64,000 nt of DNA from Pisolithus tinctorius (taxonomy: Eukaryota; Basidiomycota; Agaricomycetes; Boletales; Pisolithaceae), in contig JANFAH010000043.1 of assembly GCA_024663395.1 (NCBI GenBank), positions 62,001-126,000 on the forward strand, read 5' to 3'. Shown here piece by piece: positions 43,277 through 55,000 of this stretch. The position numbers and the translations under genes are program-made. Every line of letters begins with the position of its first letter. Position 1 is the stretch's first letter. The notes beneath the pieces are model-generated. The model did not search any database. It saw only the letters and a program-made list of their open reading frames with translations, and was not told the DNA's origin.

Positions 43277-45190
43277 GCCAGCTCAAGTCCTGGGACTCCA
43301 GACTTGAGCTGCTCAATTACACACAGCATTCTCAGAACTTCACCCTCAGTGTCCCTTACCAGGACCACTCTTACAGGTGTTGCCCCAAATCCTCTGTCAT
43401 CTACAGAGGTCACTGCAGCTGTTACTCAGTAGAAACCTTTAGCCTGCAGCTGAGCTCAACCTATGTCTTGACTTTGGTCAAGCGTAACAATGGATATACT
43501 CAATACAAGTGATCTATGTTTCAAAGCTGTCAGTGGAGGCACTAGTACTGGTGGTGGATGAAAGGGACTCACTGAGAGATGAATCAGGTTGAATCTTGAG
43601 GGCACATTCTGACTAGTGAGCTTGCTTGGCCAAGGAATCATGCTCGATAGTGCTATGAACTGTCAGATGTAGCACACTGAAATGCTTGTCAGAGGTACTC
43701 ACCATGCACAGCCATCAATGGCAACAAAGGCCAGGGGATGTCAGAGGATGTCAAATGGAAATTTGGGGAGGGAAGAGGATGGCTCCTGCCAATGTGCACA
43801 TGATTGGGAGTCATGGTAGCCCAAACCTGCCCTAATGGCTTATGTTAGTGCATTGATGCCTCAAGGCTACAAGCTGGTTCAAGCTGTAAAGTACTGGAAG
43901 TAATTATAAAGTGTTGTAAAGTCACTTGACAATGGGAAATTGGCATGCAGACTTACAATTGGGCTGGCCAGATTGGCAAGCAAGTCAGTAAAATATGCAA
44001 ATGCACTGAATGGGACAAGACCCTTGAGGTTGCTGTTGAAGTTCCATGTGCCAGGCACAGTGTGATGTGTAGCCATTACAGTATTACAGTAACAGGGCAA
44101 GGGGCTTTGCACACTCAACTAATGCACACTGCCACATGGACACTCAGTCAGTTGTTATGCAGTACTCAGCACTTCAATGTTCAACTTCAGCACCTAGTGA
44201 AATATATATTGTATGATGAGCATGGAGGCAGCAGATTTTTGGCCTTGATGAATGCACACATACTGTACTATACAATGTATTAGACAGAGATCAGTATGTA
44301 GTACCAGCCAAGAACAAATTCAGCCAAAAACTATTGAGAGGCACCACCAAGTCAAAATGACAGATGTCAACACAGCACAGTAGCATACAAAGTTTCCCCC
44401 CTACCAAATGAGAATGCCCAAAGGCCAATACTAACTGCTGACTGCAAAAGTGATCAGTTTTTGATGTAAATTTAATGGTGGCACCCCAGCACTCACACCC
44501 CCTCCATCCAAATCCAAATCACACAGTTATCAAACACAATGGACAGGAGGTCCAGTCTCTAAGCAATCAGCATCATGTGGGGATGTTCCACTCTCAGTGT
44601 GTGGACCCTGATCATAATGTGCCTGACACATAAGTCCCCCACCACATGTTGCTTCTGTGTCCCAAGCACTCCCTAGTGCTCCCTAGTGCACCTCCCACAC
44701 CACAATTGATGATGCCAGTGCCGTCATGAGGCATCAGACACTCTGAACAGCTGTCCCCACCACAGAGGGCAAGCTGCTGTGGCTGGGAGGCTGACCCAAA
44801 ATTTGCAGCTCCCATGCACCACCACCTGCAAATTTTCTGGAATACACTGACTTATAGAGTTGTTTACATTAGTTTACACTTCAGTGCTTGTGTCTATGAC
44901 ACTGAGGTGGGTACAGTAGCCCCTGAGGACATGTGTGTATACTTACTCTTTGTAGCATGTCTGGTCAGGTATTGTCAATGTCAGTGCTTGTGTCTACAAT
45001 GCTGAGTGTGTCCAGTCAGGTTTTACAACACCTGCTCCCTCTTCAGCTCTGGAACCTGCATTTGAAGAGGAGGCTGAAACTGTAGGTTCAAATGCAGAAG
45101 ATCTGAGTTGGATATTGGAACTCTCAGATGACTCAGATGTAGAGGCTTAGTGTACAAATGCTGTAGACAATGAAAATCTGCATTTTTCTA
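43277..45190. other. CpG-depleted stretch, no recognisable gene except a short acidic ORF end
   Basis: Nearly no CpG. A short plus frame at about 45003-45150 ends 'EDLSWILELSDDSDVEA' and a stop; the acidic, non-random composition suggests the tail of a lost protein gene, family unknown. The rest shows nothing I can name. Confidence 0.4.
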
Positions 45191-45410
45191 TAATTTACTA
45201 TCACAGGTCGAAGCCCTCTGAAGCCAGGACCAATGTATCACTAATTGCATTTTAGAGTGGGGTGGCTGGTGGAAAATTTGCAATCATGCCTACATGTGCA
45301 AACACTTGGACTTGATGCAAATCTGCATGCCATATTGATAGATGATATATGATGGTGGTTAAGAAAGAGGTCACACAAAGTGTACATTTCTAAGATTCAT
45401 GTTGCAACAG
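45190..45410. repeat. Right copy of the segmental duplication (partner 1110-1330)
   Basis: See 1110-1330. This copy carries TG or CA where the left copy has CG, so it decayed inside the methylated island while the left copy did not. Confidence 0.75.
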
Positions 45411-45884
45411 CATCAGGAAATTAACACTTTACTATTTTTGACTTTTTCATGACTTTTTTTGACTTTTTTGTGACTATTGTGACTATTTGTGACTTTTCGG
45501 GAAGGAACCTACTATCTGTACTTTTTTTTGACCATATACAGCATTTTGAAGAATGAAAAGAGAACAGAATCTATTGAGACAACTATGTGATGATATATCT
45601 AAGCCAAGAAGACTAGAAAATGTCTGAAAATTCAGAGATATTGAGCCATTGGTGTGATGCACACTGTCTGAGAGAAAAATCACAATATCTCCTTGGAACC
45701 TCCATCAATTTGAGTATATGTGGTATCGACAGAAAGCTATGAATTATGTGGTTTGAACAAGACCAAAATCAGCAAGAACAGTGCAGCCATGCCTGCAGGA
45801 CATGGGTAATGATAGTAGATTCCTTCCCAAACAGTCACATCAGTCACAAAAAGTCCAAAATAGTAATGTGTTATTTTCCTGATG
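45411..45884. mobile_element. Non-autonomous DNA transposon with ~37-bp inverted ends
   Basis: The left end begins CATCAGGAAATTAACAC and the right end, reverse complemented, begins CATCAGGAAAATAACAC. The match continues through TTACTATTTT to GACTTTTT. The duplicated copy of this locus near 1310-1340 has no insertion and reads GTTGCAACAGGGGTAGCT. Comparison gives a 2-bp duplication, AG. It has no transposase. GACTTTTT-type repeats fill 45430-45500. Confidence 0.85.
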
Positions 45885-46205
45885 AGGGGTAGCTATGGTC
45901 GTGCGATCAAAGGATCGATCGGATTATGAATATGTATGTCGCTACCGAGTCGCGGAGATAATTTACGTCCAGTTCTGCTTGGCTTTGTATGTTATCGATG
46001 GTGCGCCGCACGACTCCAGTCTCTCGATTGAATAAAATACTGCTGGGATAAGAACAATACGTAGTGTACTACCGTCTCCCGATCAACGATACAACACGAT
46101 GCTATGCTCTGATGGTGCAATGAAAGTACTCACGGACGGGTGCTAGGTAACGTATGATATTACGCCCTCCCCCCCCCTCTTCTCCCAACACCGGGCGCTT
46201 GCAAC

Positions 46206-48050
46206 TTACACGCTCGCAGTTCCATCACGATGCTCTCTCCCCTCACCACTCTCTAGACTACCTTCTTCATACACGACATCACGAGCCACATCTCGAGTAC
46301 GCTCCTGCTCGCGTCCCCGCTCATCCGAGGCACGCGGACTATCTAGTCCGCGCAACCCGAGACCCGGAAGGACGTCCAAAGCGGATGAACCGCGATCATC
46401 ATTACCGCCACCGTGGTTGTACGTCCGAGAAATTGGCTCTGGTTCGCTTTCGGGTCCATCGTCTTCACGCGGGGTGCGTTTCCAGTCTTTTTCGCGGTCG
46501 TTTGCTCTGCCTCGCCCGGGCCGTCTTTCGCGTCCTCTCCCCCTCTCGCTTCTTCTCTCCATCTCCCTCTCTCCATCCCTCCCTTCCCTGATGGCATCTC
46601 TCGCTTCCCTCGCCGTTTCAGTGTCCCTTGTCGTGCCGCTCACCCTGCCGTACCCCTGTAACGTCTTGACGATCGCGCAAAAATAAACGAGGCCCAAGAA
46701 GAAAAAGGCTGAGATGAGCACCCGGGGGCCGATCGCTGCGTTGGGGCTGAGTGGGGAAGGTGTGGCTGGATCGGTTGTGGACCCGGAGTGCCATACGAAG
46801 GCAAGGATAGAGACGATAAAAAATATCATGGACCTGCATATATGCGTGATGAGAAAGGGAGGAGGGGAAGAGAGAGGGGAGACGCACCAGGCCAGCCATA
46901 TCCCAGGCAACGCCAACATTACCCAGACGTTCCACAAAATGAATGTTGTGGTTCTCTGTGTCTCCTGTGCCCACCTCGTCGCCTTGTACATGCTTTTCAT
47001 GGTGGCGAACCGGATGATGTATACGCATCCGTACAAGAGGGACATGAGTGCGCAGGTGAGCGAGAGGAGTGCTGTCGTGCGTACGAGGGGGTCGTAGGCC
47101 ATTTCTTGGTTTTGGAACATGGACAGGATGGCTCTAAAAAAAGGTGTGATGAGATGGGTGTGAGACGCATAGATGGTCACTTACGAGAGTAGTAGTGCGG
47201 AGACGATGTTGAGCGTCTTCCATTCTCGGAGGAGGGAATCGATGAAGGACTCCCAGGAACTCTTGAATCTGACCAGTGATGGACCTACGTTCGCCGTAGT
47301 CCAATCGTCCGAAAAAGGTAGACCATGATCTTGATGGTATACATTGGGCGTCTGTGGAATGGGGCTCATCCTTGCACGTCGATCCCAGGTGCGGTTGCTG
47401 GCTTCACATGCGCGGAGTAACCTGTCGATATCTGGCTGACTGACTTCGGCTTCTTCGAAGAGCCTCGCGATGCGCGAGAAATACAAGGAAGGGAGTCTTA
47501 GCATTAGGTGTAGGTATACTTGTCTTGGGAGCGTGTCTGTGATGAAATCCTTCGCGCGCTGAGCGTGTTTACGGATGCGGTCTCTAGGATTTGGACAGGG
47601 GAAGCAACAGAAAAAGAGGGATTCTTCACACGCGACGGGGTCGACGAATGGGCGATGGCCCTGTTCGACGTCTGGGCTGTTATATAACGAGAACCTGCGA
47701 AATCTCCTGCTGAAGGGGTCTACTGGTACGAAGGGTGTTTCGCGTTCACGTTCTTGGCGGTGAAGTCCCCACTGGAGTATCCCGCGGATGGGCGAGGTGG
47801 GTCGTGAGCGTGCTGCAGACCTTGGCGGGGAGTCGATCAGGCTGGGTGGTTTGCGTGGTGACGCGGTATTTGGTGCGTTGACATTGACGCGTAAGGGAGA
47901 TGACGAGGATGGGGAGGGACGAGTGGGGTCTGATGAACGCGTCTCCCTGAGGAGCGGGTGGTGGAGTTGAGAGCGGGGTGTGCGGGTGCTGGTGGGGTAT
48001 CTGTTGGGCGAGTCTGAGGCTGTTGATGGAAAGGGGGTCGACGAGGCCAT
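46206..48050 (-). CDS. Multi-pass membrane protein of unknown function (intact paralogue)
   Basis: Exons 48050-47185, 47133-46888 and 46833-46206 with GT-AG introns of 51 and 54 nt; 579 residues. A Ser/Pro/Thr-rich N terminus of about 110 residues comes first, then a soluble helical part (RLLRACEAS.., DDWTTANVGPSLVRFKSSW). Four to five hydrophobic segments lie at about residues 280-425, including 'TTALLSLTCALMSLLYG' and 'SMIFFIVSILAFVWHSGST'. An Arg/Glu-rich cytoplasmic-type tail ends DGTASV. The start was chosen at the second Met because the paralogue at 49154 begins MAS at the same place. I recognise it as a type widespread in mushroom-forming fungi but know no assigned role. Confidence 0.85.
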
Positions 48051-48249
48051 TCTTGCTGGGTATTCTTGCAAGCCTTGAGTGGTATCGATGGTATTCCGGT
48101 GGTCCCCTTTGCTCTGGTGGTACTCCGGGGGAATGCAATGGCGGCCTCCCCCCTCCGACGTTCTTAGTCGGACTTAAATAAGGCTGCTGAACGGCGCCTT
48201 CCAAATATATCCAGCTAGGGGCATGTGTATGAGGGCGTGACAAAGTGTG

Positions 48250-48690
48250 TCACGGTGTGACCTGTCCTCGTCGGCCAAGTCGACCAACCGTAGACACTCA
48301 GTCGAGAATAAATGTGATCAAAAAAATTCGAATGGACATCTTCGAGGCTTGAATATACACCATGAAAACCCCACGAAGCTACTACTCGTTACCAGCGTCT
48401 CTATCTTTTTCTTTTGTTCTAGTTGATCCTCTTTCTAATCACGTTGGGATGGCATTGCGTGGTATTCGCTGTAAGCATCCATTATCTGACTTGTATTTGG
48501 AGTGGTGAGGATCGGGGTGGATAAGCCATCCAAGGTCGACCAGCTGGGAGGATTCAGTGCTGACGGGGAGGCGGGGTGGTGGGGAACAGCCACGACCAAA
48601 CATGACCAAACCAGGGTGACACACCGAAGTCCCTCTGTCGACAACTGCAGACTTCGCGGAGAGGTCACCCGAGGCCAATTAAAGTTCCGG
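48250..48690 (+). repeat. Truncated duplicate of the YTA7-homologue promoter and 5' UTR
   Basis: It aligns along its length with about 51610-52000: shared ACCCCACGAAGCTA, ATCCATTATCTGAC versus ATCCGCTATCTGAC, GCCATCCAA, GACCAGCTGGGAGGAT, GGGGAACAGCCAC. The coding region does not follow, so a block of 'membrane gene plus ATPase 5' end' was duplicated and only part was kept. Confidence 0.75.
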
Positions 48691-49100
48691 CCCCCAACAT
48701 GTCACGTGATATACCGGCGGCATCTTCTTGTTCTTCCGAGTCTGACAGGTACGTGTTTTGTACCATGAAGGCCATCCAGTCAGGTAGAGCAAGGATGTCA
48801 TGTTGATATCCTTGTTCACAATGAGGGTTTGTGAGGCGTGTATACATGCAGTTTTCATTCGAGCTGTGCGACACTTTGTTCAGGTACGGAACAGAAACAT
48901 AGAAGCACCGAGGCAGCGATGGCCCTCTGATTTTTCTTTTCACTAAGCAACGGGTCTTAATAGATTGGCGGTTATCTGTTATCAATGGCCGAGTATGACC
49001 TTATTTGTTCTAGTACGATCATTCGGAAGGTCACGACTGTTCAGCGGCGTTTTCTAAGATGGAAGAAGACGTATTGATACCACCAGGAGGGACACCCGGA
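48691..49100 (-). other. Possible gene fragment, unidentified
   Basis: A minus frame (48985-48665) reads 'CEQGYQHDILALPDWMAFM', then QNTYLSDSEEQEDAAG. The composition looks protein-like but it matches no family I know. GTCACGTGAT (the E-box palindrome type) occurs at about 48702. Confidence 0.35.
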
Positions 49101-49153
49101 GAATACCCTCAAGATGTTTAAATACCCCCAGGACAGGAACCAACGAAAACAAT

Positions 49154-50875
49154 ATGGCCTCAGGATCGTCGACCACCTGTCCTCCGAGTCTATCCCCAGG
49201 CTCAGACTTACCTTTCAGACTTCCCAACAGTCCCGCACGTCACACCTCCTCACCCCTTCTGCTCCGTCAGGATGCCACTCCCTCCTCTTCAAGTGGTCTA
49301 CGTATCCATATCCCAACCATCTCCACCGCGTCTCAGTGCAAACAGCCGGACTTGCAGAGATCACCAATCTCGCCCACACTCAAGATATCCCGGTGGGGAC
49401 GTCACCGCCAGGAACCACCATTCATACCTGTAGACCCCTTCAACCAGGGACTAGATATCGAACAGAGTCAGTCGATCCGGTCACGTCTCCCTTTTTTTTT
49501 GCTTCACCTGCCGAAATCCTATAGAACCAATTCGTAAATATGGGGCGAGGGAATGTCTCACAAATACGCTCAGGCAGGCATATCTACTCTTGATGCTGGG
49601 ACTTCCCTCCTTGTATTTCTCGAGGATTGCAAGGGTCTTTGAAGAAGCCGAAGTTAGTCAGCCCGATATCGACAGGTTGATCCGTGCATGCCAAGCCAAT
49701 CAGGATCGGCGTGTAAGGATGAGCCCCATCCCACAGATGGCCAATGTATATCATCACGATCACGGTCTACCGTTTTCAGATGACTGGACAACGGGAAACG
49801 AGAGTCAGCAGCTGGTCAGATTCAAGAATTCGTGGGAGTCGTTCATTGATTCTCTCCTCCGAGAATGGAAGACGCTCAACCTCGTCTCCGCACTGTTACT
49901 GTCGTAAGTGATTGTCATATGTATGTACGTGTTACACCCATTTTATCACATAATTTCTTAGAGCCACCCTATCTATGTTCACGAACCAAGCAATCGCCTG
50001 CAACCCCGCCATACGCTCCATGGCACTGCTCTCGCTTACATTCGCACTCATGTCCCTCTCGTACGGGTGCATATACATCGTCCGATTCGCGACCATGAAA
50101 AGCATGTATAAGGCCACAAGGTGGGCGCAAGAAGTGCAGGGAACAAGTACAAATATGCTTTGGAACGTCTGGATAATGCTGGCATTGCCTGGGGTGTGGT
50201 TGGCTTGGTATGTGATCGTGCTCTCTTCTGTTCCTTTCTCTACTTTCCCCTTTTCTTCTCATGCCGCATACACGCAGGTCCATGATCCTTTTTATTGCCT
50301 CTATCCTCGTCTTCGTATGGCGCTCCGGATCCACAACTGATCCATCCACTCCTTCCCCACTCCCCCCTACCGAAGCGTACGCCACTAAGACGGTTGTTTC
50401 ATTCTTTTTCTTTGTGGGCGGCATTTATTTTAGCGCCATCGTCAACACGTTACACGGATATGGGAGGGTAAAGGCGGGGGGAGCAGTGGCAGAGGCGGCA
50501 GCGAGGGAAACGAGAGATCCCATAAGAGAAGAAAGGGGAAGGGGAGATGTAAACAGGGAGATGGAGATGGAGGCGACAGGCATAAAGATGAAAGGGCATG
50601 AAAGACCACTCGAAAAAGACCAGGAGCACATCCCACGTGAAGACGACGGACACAAAAGCGAACTGTCGTCAGCTGTCGATGACAGTCACCACGGTTCATC
50701 TTCGTTGGATGTCCTGCAAGGTCTTTCGTTGGGTGGGTTAGGTGGGATGAGTCCACGTATGTCGGATGAGCAGGAATTGGAGCATGCACGGGATGTGGCT
50801 CATGATGTTGTGTATGAGGCAAGGAGCCCGGGGAGTGTCAAGGGGGAAAGTCGTGATGGCGTTGTGGGTGCGTAA
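49154..50875 (+). pseudogene. Membrane-protein paralogue with frameshifts in its first exon
   Basis: Same family as 46206-48050. Exon 1 runs in one frame from ATG 49154 to about 49465, in another over ..SVDPVTS.., and in the third from LFFCFTC (poly-T run at 49491-49500) to 49903. That is two shifts relative to the intact copy. Introns 49904-49961 and 50208-50277 keep the same positions. The 3' part (50278-50875) is open, with 'SMILFIASILVFVWRSGST' and the tail ending DGVVGA. Either it is a pseudogene or only a shorter product is made. It is inverted relative to the 46.2-48.1 kb copy. Confidence 0.75.
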
Positions 50876-52040
50876 GTTGCTGGGGCATACATACAGTATT
50901 AAGCGCGTTTATTCAACTCATGAGTATACATTGCATTGCATTGTATCGTATGTCCAGTGGACATTCGTCAAGATACCTTGTATAGTACACTGTCTTGTTC
51001 TTGCTCCAGGAACATTTAATATACTCGAGACGCTCGAGTAACCATGTGACGTACGAATATGAGAACATACACGTGTCAACGTAACGAGTGAGCAAACTTT
51101 GAGAATAACCTTGGGTGGGATCCCTGAGAAATGATTCAGAGGTGACCTGGTGATCAGTGACGGGTGGATTCTTAAGTTTAACGAGGTCTACGGCATCAGA
51201 GGGTATCTTAGGCATCGCAGGGCTGCCGTTCCAGGGCATGGATTAGTCCTGGTGTGGAAAGCATCTTTTGTGAGCCATGATTTCGCTGTCCCAAACGCTC
51301 TGGGGGCATGGAAAATCAGGCTAAATGACGAATGATCGAACAAGAGGAGGATACGGTTTAGATGACAGGTAAGAAAATGGGGATATCAGCTATTCTTACG
51401 AATACTCAACACTTGCGCATCCAAGGTTTCCTGTGGTTTTCGCTTTCGTGATGCTTTGTAAGCTTGGAAGTGGACTTTCGTCCGTTCCTTCTTTCTGATG
51501 TGCGTAGTTACTTTCATTGTGGACGCCTGGCTGTCGACCATTCATGCTAACAGTTGCTGGATGATGGATTCAAGTCACTTACGTAAATATCACGGTCACA
51601 GTGTGACGTGACTTCATCCAGGCTGTGGCGGGGTTGCATGGCCAGTCGACCGACCGCAGACAGTCGAGTGTAATGCAAAAAAGGTCAACAAAAATTCGTT
51701 TGCACATTTTTTGAAGGTTGAATTTGTACCACGACAACCCCACGAAGCTATCCTCATTTTCGGTGCCTCATTTTTTTCTTGTCTAGTCGATCCTTTCTGA
51801 TCACGACGGGGTGGAATTGCATTATACCACCGTATGCATCCGCTATCTGACTCGTATTCCGTGGTGGGTGATGGATGGCGGTGGATGGGCCATCCAAAGG
51901 GCGACCAGCTGGGAGGATGAAGCGGGGACGGGGAGACGAGGGGAGGTGGGGGAACAGCCACAACCAAATACAACCAAACACAGGTGACAAACACAAAGAC
52001 GGCTCAGTCGACGACGACAGCGACAACAACGTCAGCGTGG
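50876..52040 (+). other. Intergenic region and 5' UTR/promoter of the YTA7 homologue
   Basis: No coding similarity up to 51600. From about 51610 the sequence is the intact version of 48250-48690. Conservation between the duplicates includes a G-rich stretch (51860-51950) and CACAACCAAATACAACCAAA just before the coding region. Confidence 0.5.
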
Positions 52041-55000
52041 ATGCATCCTCGTCGTCGCGGAGGGGACAGACTCACAATAAAACTGCCACCAGCAGGCCAT
52101 CGCCAACCGGATGATAATAGCATGCTGTCTCCGGCGAGTGGCTCAGAGTATCACGACAGCAGCGAACCCGTCGAAATGGACATCAACCAGGAGGAACCCG
52201 AGGAACAACAACCGGAGCCGTTCACTCAGACAAGAGGTGGTCGTCGTATCAAACGCCCTGACTACTACGAGTCGCAGTCGGAGCAGGACCCAAGCGACCT
52301 CTTCAACAACGACAACCACGTCATAAACAACACCTCTCGACGCAGCAACCACCAGGATGATGACGATGAGGAGGACCAACAACCTCGACGCTCTACACGC
52401 TCAAAGCCAAGACGTGGGTCCGGGCTTGCTGATTTCATCGTTTCTGATGAGGAAGATTCCAAGAAATACCGTCTCCGCGAGAGACGGAAACCACCTACGC
52501 CACCTCCTCCCAAGACGTCAAGCGGTCGTGTAAGCAGACAGCCCCAGCGCTTCATCCATTCCCTCGCCGCTCGAGGAGAACAACAGAAGCGCTCCACACG
52601 AAAGACACGGCGCACAGCAGCCGAGCTCGACGACGGCTACGTCGACCAAGGAACAGACGGCTCGTCCTCAGAGGCATCTTTAGCCAACGCACCACGCACA
52701 TCCTCAGACGTAGAACTAGACCAAGACGCAGAGGGTGAACCAGACCCAGACGCCGAAGGCGAAGTGGAAGTGGAAGTGGAGCAAGAAGACGGCAGACCTT
52801 ACGCGTTCCGTCGACGCACCAAGATAAACTATGCCGTGCCACCCCCTCTGGAAGAACTTAAAGCTCCTCCTCCTCCTAGGAATCGTGCAACGGGCGGAAG
52901 AGGCGGAAAGAGGCGCGGCCCAGGGTGGAGCGCTACAGGAGCAGAGCTTGGCAGGTGGATGGGCGTGCATGACGACTCGGTGCGTTTGCATGGACGTTTC
53001 TCTATCCTCACGTATCGAGCCCACTTTAGGACTCGGACGTTCCTCTCAGAACACCCAGGAGGAACCTGGGCGACGGCGCGTTGTTGGGTGCCGGGGCCAT
53101 GTCTGCTGGGGGATTGCTACCTGGCGACTTCGCGGCTGCAACGGCAGGAACGCCCTCCAATCTTGGTAAAATAGGCGAAGCCGGTACGTATGCCTTTGGT
53201 GTCGGTTGTTCAATGCTAACTGTGTGTGTAGCTCTGGCCGACGCCGACCCACTAGGTGTCAACCAAAATGTGACTTTCGATGAAATAGGTGGCCTCGACG
53301 ATCGTATGTGCTACTACAATGCATTTGCGTGTGTCGTACTGACGTGAAATAGACATACATGCGCTTAAAGAAATGACTCTGCTGCCCCTCCTCTATCCCG
53401 AGGTGTTCCAGCGCTTTGGGCTCACTCCTCCCCGTGGGGTACTCTTCCATGGACCTCCAGGGACGGGTAAGACGTTACTGGCACGTGCACTCGCAGCGAC
53501 TTGTAGATCGAATGGCAAGTGCATATGTGGGTGTTCTTATCTTAACTCACGCATACAGGCACTAACTTGCTTTTCGTTCCAGCTTTCTTCATGCGCAAAG
53601 GCGCAGACTGCCTCTCCAAATGGGTCGGTGAAGCTGAACGACAACTCCGTCTTCTCTTCGAAGAAGCTCGCACCTGCCAGCCCAGCATTATCTTCTTCGA
53701 CGAAATCGACGGCCTTGCACCTGTCCGATCCTCCAAACAAGACCAGATCCACGCATCGATCGTGTCGACGCTTCTTGCGTTGATGGATGGGATGGATGGA
53801 CGCGGTCAGGTCATCGTCATTGGCGCAACGAATCGACCGGATGCGGTCGATCCGGCGCTGAGGAGACCAGGCAGGTTTGACAGGGAGTTCTATTTCCCTC
53901 TGCCAACTGTAGAAGCGCGAGAGAGGATCTTGGGCATTATGGCCAGGAAGTGGCAGGGATGGGAAGGGGAGCAAGGTGCAGAAAATGTTAAAGGGTTGGC
54001 TAGGATGACAAAAGGATACGGGGGAGCTGATTTGAGGGTGAGTTATTGAGTTGTATATACGTGTTGGTGGTTGATGTGAGGACCGTTACCCCGTGGTGAC
54101 GGTGTACAGGCACTCTGCACGGAAGCGGCCTTGAACGCGATACAGAGACGGTACCCGCAAATATATCAATCTAACGATCGGTTGTTACTCAAACCGGAGA
54201 CTATCGGCGTGACATTGCGAGATTTTATGATTGCAATTCCCAGTGAGTCTCCGGTGTCTTCCTGTTTTGCGAACAGATGCACTGACGTACTCACCAAACA
54301 GAACTTGTACCCTCTTCTGCACGTTCTACTTCGACCTCGGCATCTCCCCTCCCTGCACACCTCGTTCCACTTCTTGGAGACGCCCTCGACCGAGTCAAAT
54401 CTGCGATCGATAAAGTCCTCCCGGTGTCGAAGAAGAAGCGGTCGGCGTTGGAGGAGGCCGAGTGGGAGGATCGGAATGGGGAAGAGGGAGCATTGGAAAG
54501 GGAGATGATAATGCAGTGTGAGTGTTTCTTTTCGTTTCTGTATTGTAGTCTTCTCTTGTTCGTCGTGAACTGACATTTACAAAAACTATCGGGCAACAGC
54601 GATGGAAACGATGCGCGTCTTTCGACCTCGTGTGGTCATCCATGGTCTGGCGGGGATGGGTCAAGCCCACATCGGTGCAGCAGCGCTGTATCATTTGGAA
54701 GGATGTCATGTCCAAACCTTGGATTTAGGAACGTTAATGGGAGACTCAACAAGGGTGAGAGTCGTTCTTTTTTTTCTTTGATGACTCTATAAACCTCGCG
54801 TGACATGCGCGCTGCAGACACCCGATGCAGCCGTCGTCCAGCTATTCGTCGAGGCAAAACGACATCCGCCTTCAGTCATATATATCCCCTCCTTCTTGAG
54901 TTGGTGTACCGCCGTGCCCGAAGCAACACGTTCAACCGTACGCGCGATGCTCGAGTCTCTTTCGCCGACCGATCAGGTGTTACTTCTCGCCGTCGCCGAT

